Assembly (NCBI GenBank): GCA_009920915.1
Contig: RFZB01000013.1
Location: 1-32,914 of the forward strand
DNA: 32,914 nt
Source of the DNA: Sphingomonadaceae bacterium
Lineage (GTDB): Bacteria > Pseudomonadota > Alphaproteobacteria > Sphingomonadales > Sphingomonadaceae
Direction of reading: 5' to 3'
The notes below the pieces were generated by a model, which had not been told where the DNA came from, did no database searches, and saw only the letters and a list, made by a program, of their open reading frames with translations. The translations under genes were made by a program, and so were the position numbers. Every line of letters begins with the position of its first letter. Within the stretch, counting starts at the first letter, position 1. This document shows, piece after piece, positions 25,151-32,299 of the stretch.

Positions 25151-25255
25151 ATTTGTAGAGGAGCTGGGAAGTCTGCTCCGTTTCCACCCCAAGGCCAGCA
25201 GAGACAACCCCTCTGGCCCGCCCCATCAACGGGGCAATTGAGAAGGAGACGCATC
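25151..25255 (+). other. 105-nt intra-operon gap with two weak hairpins
   Basis: Between the amidohydrolase-like gene and the Rieske gene there is no ORF of note. GGCCAG (25193-25198) can pair with CTGGCC further on (from 25213), and GCCCC (25220-25224) pairs with GGGGC (25231-25235). A separate promoter, an mRNA-stabilising structure or partial attenuation are all possible. No operator repeat was found here. Confidence 0.3.
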
Positions 25256-26365
25256 ATGTCTGATGCTGAAAGCAAAGCTGCTAGCGATGCCCGCACGGCA
25301 CCTGTGGCCGTCTGGCAAATCCTTGAAAAGCTTAAAGGGCAGGATTTGATCGACTGGCGTTTGGCCAATGTGGAAAATCGCGCCTCGATTGAAGAGCGCA
25401 ATTTGAACATTGGCATTCCCTTTGGCTGGTATCCGCTGGTGATGGCGAAGGATCTGGCCGTCGGCGAAGTGAAGCCGCTGCGCTATTTTTCCAAAGACCT
25501 CGCGATGTGGCGCGGCGAAGATGGCGAAGTCCGCATGGTCGATGCCTATTGCAAGCATCTGGGCGCGCATATGGGCCATGGCGGCAAAGTGCATGGCAAT
25601 TTGCTGGAATGCCCGTTCCACGCGTGGCGCTATGACGGCAATGAAGGCGTGGTAAAGGACATTCCCTATGCGCGCGTCATCCCGCCGCAGGTAAAGCGCA
25701 AATGCACCCGCACATGGCACATTACCGAAGCCAATCGCTGGATTTGGGCGTGGTATCACCCCGAAGACGTTGCCCCCTTGTGGGAAGTGGCGCGCCTGCC
25801 CGAATGTTCTGACCCCGACTGGACAGATTTTGAAGTCCATGAATGGAATGTCTGGGGCTCGATCCAGAACATGGCCGAAAATGGCGTCGATGTGGCGCAC
25901 TTCAAATATATTCACGGCACGGCCAATGTTCCCTTGGGTGAATTGCGCTGGGGCGAATGGGGCCGTGGCGCTGATGTCAATGCCAAGATGGGCACGCCCT
26001 GGGGCGAAGTCGATGGCTGCATCAGCTATGACACCATGGGCCCGGGCCAAAGCTGGACGCGCTTTACCGGCATTTCGGAAACACTGCTTGTTGCGTGCCT
26101 TGCGCCAGTTGAGCTGGACCATGTTCATGCGCGTTTCTGCTTCACCCAGCCCAAGGCGCAAGCCGAAGGGGAACGTGCAGGCGTTGCCAAGGCCATTATC
26201 CGCGACATCTGCAAGCAGTTTGATCAGGATAAGGTGGTGTGGGATCGGCAGAAATATGAAGCCAACCCCATTATTTGCGATGGCGATGGCCCTATTCCGC
26301 AATTCCGCAAATTCTATTCACGCTATTACGTAACACCCGAAAAAGACGCGCATAAAGCGGCGTAA
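25256..26365 (+). CDS. Rieske non-heme iron oxygenase, KshA-like
   Basis: A 369-residue oxygenase component. The Rieske [2Fe-2S] ligands are C99 and H101 (CKHLGAHMGHGG) and C119 and H122 (CPFH). The mononuclear iron site is in NMAENGVDVAHFKYIH, with D212, H215 and H220. This matches the single-subunit KshA layout, where the enzyme hydroxylates C9 of 3-ketosteroids with electrons from a separate reductase. The target here is unknown. No KshB-type ferredoxin reductase or ferredoxin gene is in the window. The ATG at 25256 was chosen for the AAGGAGA upstream. A clear terminator follows the gene. Confidence 0.9.
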   Translation: MSDAESKAASDARTAPVAVWQILEKLKGQDLIDWRLANVENRASIEERNLNIGIPFGWYPLVMAKDLAVGEVKPLRYFSKDLAMWRGEDGEVRMVDAYCKHLGAHMGHGGKVHGNLLECPFHAWRYDGNEGVVKDIPYARVIPPQVKRKCTRTWHITEANRWIWAWYHPEDVAPLWEVARLPECSDPDWTDFEVHEWNVWGSIQNMAENGVDVAHFKYIHGTANVPLGELRWGEWGRGADVNAKMGTPWGEVDGCISYDTMGPGQSWTRFTGISETLLVACLAPVELDHVHARFCFTQPKAQAEGERAGVAKAIIRDICKQFDQDKVVWDRQKYEANPIICDGDGPIPQFRKFYSRYYVTPEKDAHKAA

Positions 26366-26381
26366 CCAAACACCAATATCC

Positions 26382-26413
26382 AAGGGCCGGCCCCATCAGG
26401 CTGGCCCTTTTTC
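26382..26413 (+). terminator. Rho-independent terminator after the Rieske oxygenase gene
   Basis: AAGGGCCGGCC (26382-26392) and GGCTGGCCCTT (26399-26409) form an 11-bp stem with one G-T pair and a 6-nt loop (CCATCA), followed directly by a T run (26408-26412). It ends the SDR/CoA-ligase/Rieske unit and separates it from the amidase gene, whose start is only 27 nt downstream. Confidence 0.85.
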
Positions 26414-26439
26414 TTAAGACTGTGGGAGAGAGACCGGAC

Positions 26440-27925
26440 ATGATGGATCGTCGTCAATTATTGGCAACGGGGGCCGCGCTGGCCGTGGCAGCACCTGTCC
26501 GGGCGAAGGGGAAAGCGATGAAGAGCAGCATTCTCGATGGCCATGATGCGATGGGCTTGGCCGATCTGGTCAAAACCCGCCAAGTCGCCCCCACCGAATT
26601 GCTTGAGGCTGCGATTGCGCGTGCCGAGGCGCTGAACCCGCGTTTTAACTTCATGGCACAAAAACACTATGATTATGCCCGCGCCGCTATTGCCAAGGGC
26701 CTGCCACAAGGGCCGTTTACAGGCGTGCCGTGGCTGTTGAAGGACCTGAACACCTATATCGCGGGTGAACTGACCGAAGGCGGCAGCCGCTTTTACAAAG
26801 GCTATCGTGCCGCAGTGACGTCTGAACTGGTCCGCCGCTATGAAAAGGCAGGGCTTGTTATCTTCGGAAAGACCACAACGCCCGAATTTGGTTTGACAGG
26901 CACAACTGAAAATAAGCTGACGGGCGATACGCATAACCCGTGGAACCCGGATCATATTGCCGGCGGGTCGTCTGGTGGGGCGGCGGCGGCTGTTGCGGCC
27001 GGTGTCATTCCAGCTGCCCATGCAACGGATGGCGGCGGCTCTATTCGTATCCCAGCGGCCTGTTGTGGGCTTTTTGGCATGAAACCCAGCCGTGGGCGCA
27101 TCCCGATGGGGCCAGTGCGGACCGAAGGCTGGGGTGGCCTCTCCTGCCACCATGCCGTGACGCACAGCGTGCGCGACAGTGCCGCCTTGATGGATGCCAC
27201 ACATGGCCTGGAACTCGGCGCGCGTTATGCAGCGCCAGAACCGGAAGGGGGCAGCTTCTTGGTGAATGTTGGCCGTGACCCCGGCAAGCTGCGCATTGCG
27301 CTGATGATTGCGCCCTTTGCCGGCTCACCCGTCGATCCTGAGGTGGCAGCGGCGACTGAGGCTGCGGCCAAATTATGCGAAGGCCTGGGCCATCATGTTG
27401 AGGTTGCGGCCCCCAAAATTGATGTTGCCGCCACTGGCCAAGCCTCGTTCGTCCTCATTGCCTCTGCAATTGCTGCCGATATTGAAGATCGGGCAAAGCT
27501 GCTGGGCATTACGCCAGGCCCCGATGTGCTGGAGCCAATTACGCTGGGTTTCCATGGCTATGGCAAGACGCTGTGCGTTGCAGGCGGCGGCTGTCACCAT
27601 GGCACAATTCATGGCGCATTATGACGTCATCCTCTCCCCCACGCTGGCCGCACCGCCGCTCAAACTGGGGCAGATCAACCTCACACCGGGCGTTGATTTA
27701 CCAACTTGGGGCGCACGCGCGGCGACCTTCTCCCCCTATACACAAATTGCGAATATGACGGGCCAGCCCTCAATGTCGCTGCCCCTTGCCATGTCAAAGG
27801 CGGGGCTGCCCATCGGGATTATGTTTACGGGCCGATATGGAGAAGAAGCGCTTCTCTATCGCCTCGCCGGGCAACTTGAAGCGGCAGCCCCTTGGGCTGC
27901 ACGCAAGCCGAAAATCAGCGGATAA
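26440..27925 (+). pseudogene. Tat-exported amidase (amidase signature family), frameshifted
   Basis: An amidase-signature hydrolase with a twin-arginine signal (DRRQLLATGAALAVAAPVRA), so a periplasmic location is expected. Catalytic residues are present: K101 (WLLKDLN), the GGSSGG cis-Ser region at 175-180 and the nucleophile S201 (GGGSIRIPA). The frame runs well to GYGKTL (27571-27573) and then turns into non-family sequence ending at 27624. The expected continuation (ALQAAAV, then DVILSPTLAAPP, through LPIGIMFTGRYGE to the normal C-terminus at 27925) is in another frame from about 27575. Some residues normally between these points also seem absent, so a small out-of-frame deletion is likely. 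The start at 26440 follows GGGAGAGAG. It may be a true pseudogene or an assembly error. Confidence 0.82.
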
Positions 27926-27947
27926 AAAGAGAATTTGGGGGGGCATA

Positions 27948-28250
27948 ATGAATGATATTCTGGACCAACTGGCACCCATTGCCGGTCTATTTGGTTTGCT
28001 GGGCTTTGCCGGGCTTGCTGGGTTAAAGCAGCCTATTGATAAAGGCCGGGCGGGCCTTGGCATCCGCCTGATAAGCTTGTTGGGGCTATTGGGGTTGGCT
28101 GGCATTTGGATTCCGGGGGCAGGTGCTATGGGCGCCGCAGGGGCCCTTGGCCTATGGAACCACCAAAACCCAAAGCTGGCGCGCTGGGGTAAGCTCGGCT
28201 GGACCTTCCTTTTGGGTGTGCCCTATTTGGTGCGGGCGCTGGTAGATTAA
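27948..28250 (+). CDS. Small integral membrane protein of unknown function
   Basis: A 100-residue, very hydrophobic protein. Three candidate membrane segments are visible: about residues 9-26 (APIAGLFGLLGFAGLAGL), 40-65 (rich in Leu, Gly and Ala) and 80-97 (WGKLGWTFLLGVPYLVRAL). Short Asp/Lys/Arg loops lie between them. I do not recognise the family. The ATG at 27948 follows a G-rich stretch (GGGGGGG); the frame is open further upstream, but that part is amidase coding sequence in another frame. It starts 22 nt after the amidase end, so it may be cotranscribed. Its stop overlaps that of the convergent formylglycine-generating enzyme gene through the palindrome TTAA. Confidence 0.65.
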   Translation: MNDILDQLAPIAGLFGLLGFAGLAGLKQPIDKGRAGLGIRLISLLGLLGLAGIWIPGAGAMGAAGALGLWNHQNPKLARWGKLGWTFLLGVPYLVRALVD

Positions 28251-29125
28251 GACGCGACCCGCCGGATCGTCCGAAAGCCAATATGGTTGGTGCCCAAATC
28301 ATCTTCCATGCGCTGGCGAGATTGCGGGCGATACCGCGCACAGAAATTGACAGCGCACAGGAATGAACCGCCCTTCACCGCGCGCGCGCCTGCATCGCTT
28401 TTCGCTGCGGGGTCATGATTGGGCGTCCAAACGCTTTTCGTCCATTCCCACACATTGCCCGTCATATCATAGAGGCCGTTGGAATTAGCGGGAAAGCTGG
28501 CGACAGGCGCCCGCATCATAAAGCCATCAGCAGCCACATTATGGGTGGGGAATTGCCCGTCCCATGTATTGCTGCTGGGCTTGCCATTGCGCACAGGGCG
28601 GGCGCGGCCCGGCATATCCCGCCCTTGGCCAGCCGCCCATTCCCATTCGGCCTCGGTCGGCAAATCGCGTCCTTTCCAGCGGGCATAGGCCAGTGCATCG
28701 GCATAGGCGATTTGCACTACGGGCTCGTCCTCGCGTCCCTCTATGCTGCTGCCCGGTCCTTCAGGCTGGCGCCAATTGGCCCCTGCCATAAAGGTCCAGC
28801 CCGGCGTTTGCCCCGGCCCCGGCATCACAAACACGGCGCTCCCCGGCATTTGCTGTGCCGCGGGGACGCGCGGGTCACCCAGAAATCCCTTTTCTGCGAC
28901 TGTTCTATAACCGGTGGCTGCGACGAATTCTGCGAATTGCCGATTGGTCACTTCGGTTGCGTCCATGTAGAAGCTGCCGACGCTCACCGGCGGGCCCCGC
29001 CGTTCTTCGGGGTAGCTTCTATCATTGCCCAGCGTCAGCGTGCCGCCTTTAATCAAAACCTCTTTCTCTTGCGGGCCAGAACAGCTCGCAAGCAGCAGGA
29101 CAGCAAGGCACAGCGCGCGACGCAT
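28247..29125 (-). CDS. Formylglycine-generating enzyme (SUMF1-like) lipoprotein
   Basis: A 292-residue FGE-sulfatase domain protein. This family oxidises the active-site Cys (or equivalent) of type I sulfatases to formylglycine. A lipoprotein signal (LLLASC, Cys 15) suggests attachment to a membrane facing the periplasm. Domain motifs include FYMDATEVTNRQFAEF, LPTEAEWEWAA and YDMTGNVWEW. The catalytic Cys pair is C257 and C262 in GGSFLCAVNFCARYRPQSR, spaced as in aerobic copper-dependent FGEs. The start overlaps the sulfatase stop by one base (TAATG), so the two are coupled. An exported, lipid-anchored maturase is notable because sulfatase maturation is usually considered a pre-export step. 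Confidence 0.87.
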   Translation of the reverse strand: MRRALCLAVLLLASCSGPQEKEVLIKGGTLTLGNDRSYPEERRGPPVSVGSFYMDATEVTNRQFAEFVAATGYRTVAEKGFLGDPRVPAAQQMPGSAVFVMPGPGQTPGWTFMAGANWRQPEGPGSSIEGREDEPVVQIAYADALAYARWKGRDLPTEAEWEWAAGQGRDMPGRARPVRNGKPSSNTWDGQFPTHNVAADGFMMRAPVASFPANSNGLYDMTGNVWEWTKSVWTPNHDPAAKSDAGARAVKGGSFLCAVNFCARYRPQSRQRMEDDLGTNHIGFRTIRRVAS

Positions 29126-30750
29126 TACCGGTAGCGGATCTTCACCTTTGGCGGATATTTGGCCATTGTGGCGCCATGCAGCGCAACCAGTGGGCCAAGT
29201 GCGTATGACGGCGCCCAAGCCTTCTCAATCAATATGGATTTCCGCTCTTTGGGGTCGAGATAGAGATTATACATATAGCTGTTGAGCGGGGTCAGCACCT
29301 GCGCATTATCTAGCCCGCCAAAATCACGGACATTGCCCGAGCCAACCTGCACTTCGGACGTCGACATTTTATAATAGCGCCACCGCACGCCCGAAAACAG
29401 GTCAAGATTCCAGAAATAGACGGCTTCGCGCGCAGATTCACCATTATCCGCCAGCAGCAAGCCTGTTTGATCAATCCCATCAATATACCGGTCTGTTGGC
29501 ACTGCCTTGGTGGCATCAATTCCGGCAAGAGTCAGGCTGGTGTTGAACATATCGGTCATATCAAACAGCCCGTCTGACACACGCCCCGGCTTAATCATCC
29601 CCGGCCACCAGAACAGGCCCGGCACGCGTACCCCGCCTTCCAACGTGGTGCCCTTGGCCCCACGGAATGGGGTGACGCCGGTCTCTGGATAGGAATCTTC
29701 TTCTGGCCCATTGTCAGAGGTAAAGAAGACCAACGTATTGTCCGCTATCTTCAGCTCTTCGAGCAGCTTGGTCAGGCGGCCAACAATATCGTCCACCTCA
29801 ACCACGGAATCCCGATAGACATCTTTGGTGGCTGACCGGCCGACAAAGGCCTTTGACGGCTCATTAAAATAATGAACCTTTGAGAAATTATGGCTGAGGT
29901 AGAAGGGCTTGCCCGATTTGGCCGCCCGCCGAATGAAATCTTCTGAGAAAGACGCGAACTTCTGGTCGAGATCGCGGCTATTTTCCCAGTTGATCTGTTC
30001 AACAGGCTTGGCCCCTTTTTCCTTGGAGGCGCGCCAGACATTGCGATCCCCCGGCATAGAGCGCAGCTCTGCCAATAGCTTTGGATCATTGGCGACATCC
30101 GTCGCATTGGGATGTTCTTCTTGATAGGCGTTTACAACGCCCAGAAAGCCATAAAATTCATCAAACCCAACTTGCCAAGGCCGCGAGCCATCCTTCTCGC
30201 CCAAATGCCATTTGCCTGACATGCCCGTGCGATAGCCGGATTGGGAGAGGAGTTTGGAGGCCAGAATTTCACCCGAAATATCCGCTGTATCATTCAGCAG
30301 CTTGGGCGTGATCAGGCCAGAGCGCACCGGCAGTCGGCCCGTGTTCAACGCGGCACGCGTTGGGGTGCAGCTCGGCTGGGCATAGGTCGAGGTGAGCTTC
30401 AGCCCTTCGCGGGCCAGCCGGTCAATATGCGGTGTTGGTGCCCCAAGGGATTCGCCGCCGCCATAGGCACCGACATCCCCATAGCCCAGATCATCGACCA
30501 CGAAGATAAGGATATTGGGGCGCTTACCCGTTTTCTTGAACAGCGCCTCCAGCTTGGCTTGGGCCGCGCGCTGTTGGGCCGGAAGCATAAGGGCGGGCTC
30601 AAAATTTTCTTTCGTGCGCTCTGCCTTTAAAACCGGCGACACGCGCGACATTGACCCCAATGTTAAGCCCGCGGGCACCGACATTTGCTGCGCCACAGCT
30701 GCCGCTGCAACGCTCGCAGTTAGCCCAACACCCATAAGGACCCGCTTCAT
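29125..30750 (-). CDS. Type I (formylglycine-dependent) arylsulfatase, exported
   Basis: A 541-residue sulfatase releasing sulfate from an organic sulfate ester. A Sec-type signal peptide (MKRVLMGVGL to about AVAQ, residue 21) predicts the periplasm. Metal ligands D86/D87 lie in VVDDLGYGD; the formylglycine site is C128 in SCTPTRAAL (C-x-P-x-R, with Thr in place of the usual Ser); GKWHLGEKDG and FFTSDNGPEE complete the site. The start at 30750 has a strong AGGAGAGAGG site; an upstream GTG at 30768 would overlap it and is less likely. It is cotranscribed with its likely maturase and is divergent from the MBL-fold gene, with the common operator between. The natural substrate is unknown. Confidence 0.93.
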   Translation of the reverse strand: MKRVLMGVGLTASVAAAAVAQQMSVPAGLTLGSMSRVSPVLKAERTKENFEPALMLPAQQRAAQAKLEALFKKTGKRPNILIFVVDDLGYGDVGAYGGGESLGAPTPHIDRLAREGLKLTSTYAQPSCTPTRAALNTGRLPVRSGLITPKLLNDTADISGEILASKLLSQSGYRTGMSGKWHLGEKDGSRPWQVGFDEFYGFLGVVNAYQEEHPNATDVANDPKLLAELRSMPGDRNVWRASKEKGAKPVEQINWENSRDLDQKFASFSEDFIRRAAKSGKPFYLSHNFSKVHYFNEPSKAFVGRSATKDVYRDSVVEVDDIVGRLTKLLEELKIADNTLVFFTSDNGPEEDSYPETGVTPFRGAKGTTLEGGVRVPGLFWWPGMIKPGRVSDGLFDMTDMFNTSLTLAGIDATKAVPTDRYIDGIDQTGLLLADNGESAREAVYFWNLDLFSGVRWRYYKMSTSEVQVGSGNVRDFGGLDNAQVLTPLNSYMYNLYLDPKERKSILIEKAWAPSYALGPLVALHGATMAKYPPKVKIRYR

Positions 30751-30798
30751 GACCTCTCTCCTGCGCACTTAATTGTTCGTTTGATTATGTTTCGCTGA

Positions 30799-30830
30799 TT
30801 GCGTAGCTTTTTTCAAATGATTCTACGCAA
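30799..30830. promoter_or_regulatory. Inverted-repeat operator candidate, site E
   Basis: TTGCGTA (30799-30805), an 18-nt spacer, then TACGCAA (30824-30830): a perfect repeat whose arms extend inward by one base (GTAG/CTAC). It lies 18 nt before the ATG of the MBL-fold gene and 48 nt before the sulfatase start. Sequence and spacing match site A exactly, 24 kb away. Confidence 0.7.
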
Positions 30831-30848
30831 ATATTGATGGGAGTGGCT

Positions 30849-32267
30849 ATGCGCTGGACCGCGCTTTTATTTTCATTGGTTTCAGCCCCTCTCCTCGCGG
30901 CGGGCTTTCCTCTTTCGACAGACGATGTTCTTGTTCAGCAAGGCCGCCAGTTACTTGCGCGTGAACATCCAGATGTGATGCGCCATATGGGCCGCAATGA
31001 TGGGTTTGGCGGCGCCAGCTCTGCCCAAATCGCGCGGGCCATGCTGTCCGACGCCCCTGCGCTCATTGCCGAGGCCCGCAGCAAGATGGTGATTGAGCCG
31101 CAAGGGCCGGGGATGTGGCTGATCCGCTTTCCTTATGTAAATGTCGCCGTCATCGAAACGCGCGATAGCCTTGTTCTGTTTGATAGCGGCTATGCGTCGA
31201 TTGGCCATGTCCTCAAAGATGTGCTGCCGACGCTCAGCAAAAAGCCTCTGAAAACCATCATCCTATCGCACACGCATGTTGACCATAGCTATGGCGCGCG
31301 CGCGCTGGTGCAGCAAACGCCGCGCCCGACTGTCATTGCCAGTGCGGAAATGCTGGACGCTATTGAGACGGACCTGCGCTTGGGCGGGTCGATTGGCCGC
31401 TACAATAATCAGCCGCTTGCCCTGCAACCGACTGACAAATCGCACGTCGTTGTGCCCGATGTCACTTTTAAAGGCCGCAAGACCTTTCGAATTGGCGGGG
31501 AGGATTTTGTCCTGATCCACGCCCCCGGTGAGACGGAAGACCAGATTTGGATGTGGATTCCCGGCCGTAAAACAATTGTGACGGCAGATTATGTCCAAGG
31601 CTTTTTGCCCAATGCGGGCAATGGCAAGCGGATGCAGCGTTATGTGGAAGATTGGAGCGCCGCGATGCGCGAAATGGCGGCGTTAAAGCCAGAACGGATG
31701 CTGCCCATGCATGGCGCCGCTGTGTCTGGCACGCCGCAGATCACGCAGATGCTGACCACCTATTCCGACGCGCTGGACCATATTGTTGACCAGACCATTG
31801 CACGCTTAAACGCAGGGGATCGCAAAGATGCCATTGCAGCGTCAATTGATTGGCCCGAACAATTCGCCAAAAACCCGCTGCTCGACCCACAATATAATCG
31901 GCCCGAAGATATTGCCCGCATGGTCATGAAGCGCTGGACCGGCTGGTGGGATGATGTGCCCTCGCATTTTGCAGCCATGCCTTTTGAGGCCGAAGCGCGC
32001 GAAGCCGTGGCGTTGGCGGGGGGTGTAGAGGCCATTGACGCGCGCGCGCGGGCTCTGCTGCCAGTCAACAGTAAATTGGCTGCCCGGTTGGCAGATTGGG
32101 CCTATTTTGCAGCACCCGACAACCCAAAGGCACTGCGCCTTGCCATTGATGTCTATCTGGCCCGACTGTCCGAGCCCGATATGCCCGTGCAAGAAGGGCT
32201 GATCTATTTCGACATGGCAGCACGCGCACGCGCGCGACTGGAAAAGCTGACGCCCCCCAAGTCCTAA
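30849..32267 (+). CDS. Exported MBL-fold hydrolase with alkyl-sulfatase-type C-terminus
   Basis: A 472-residue protein with a Sec signal (MRWTALLFSLVSAPLLAAG) and a metallo-beta-lactamase domain: H141, H143, D145 and H146 in SHTHVDHSYGA, a third region at IHAPGETEDQ, and LPMHG later. From about residue 300 the helical part (DALDHIVDQTIARL, then YNRPEDIARMVMKRWTGWWDD) resembles the dimerisation domain of SdsA1/BDS1-type zinc alkylsulfatases. A type III sulfatase or related ester hydrolase is likely. The ATG at 30849 has GGGAG at a good distance; alternative TTG/ATG codons at 30834 and 30837 have none. It is divergent from the arylsulfatase gene under the shared operator. Confidence 0.85.
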   Translation: MRWTALLFSLVSAPLLAAGFPLSTDDVLVQQGRQLLAREHPDVMRHMGRNDGFGGASSAQIARAMLSDAPALIAEARSKMVIEPQGPGMWLIRFPYVNVAVIETRDSLVLFDSGYASIGHVLKDVLPTLSKKPLKTIILSHTHVDHSYGARALVQQTPRPTVIASAEMLDAIETDLRLGGSIGRYNNQPLALQPTDKSHVVVPDVTFKGRKTFRIGGEDFVLIHAPGETEDQIWMWIPGRKTIVTADYVQGFLPNAGNGKRMQRYVEDWSAAMREMAALKPERMLPMHGAAVSGTPQITQMLTTYSDALDHIVDQTIARLNAGDRKDAIAASIDWPEQFAKNPLLDPQYNRPEDIARMVMKRWTGWWDDVPSHFAAMPFEAEAREAVALAGGVEAIDARARALLPVNSKLAARLADWAYFAAPDNPKALRLAIDVYLARLSEPDMPVQEGLIYFDMAARARARLEKLTPPKS

Positions 32268-32270
32268 GTT

Positions 32271-32298
32271 CTAAGCCCTAAGCCTTAAGCCTTAAGCC
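32271..32298. repeat. Heptamer tandem repeat (C/T)TAAGCC x4
   Basis: Four copies of a 7-bp unit: CTAAGCC twice and TTAAGCC twice, flanked by degenerate copies from about 32263 to 32303. It lies between the stop of the MBL-fold gene and the stop of the convergent SDR. It supplies in-frame stops on both strands and may vary in copy number. No hairpin terminator is seen. Confidence 0.7.
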
Positions 32299-32299
32299 C

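Noticed and set aside
25193-25235. Hairpins before the Rieske gene as a riboswitch
   Set aside because: The stems are only 5-6 bp, no known aptamer pattern is visible, and the gap is short.
25226-26302. Long minus-strand open frame (358 codons) opposite the Rieske oxygenase
   Set aside because: The plus strand carries the complete Rieske and iron motifs; the antisense product is rich in His, Ala and Phe without family motifs, a usual shadow of this codon usage.
28415-29134. Long plus-strand open frame (239 codons) opposite the formylglycine-generating enzyme
   Set aside because: The opposite strand encodes a clear FGE with catalytic Cys pair and lipobox; the plus-strand translation has no recognisable domain.
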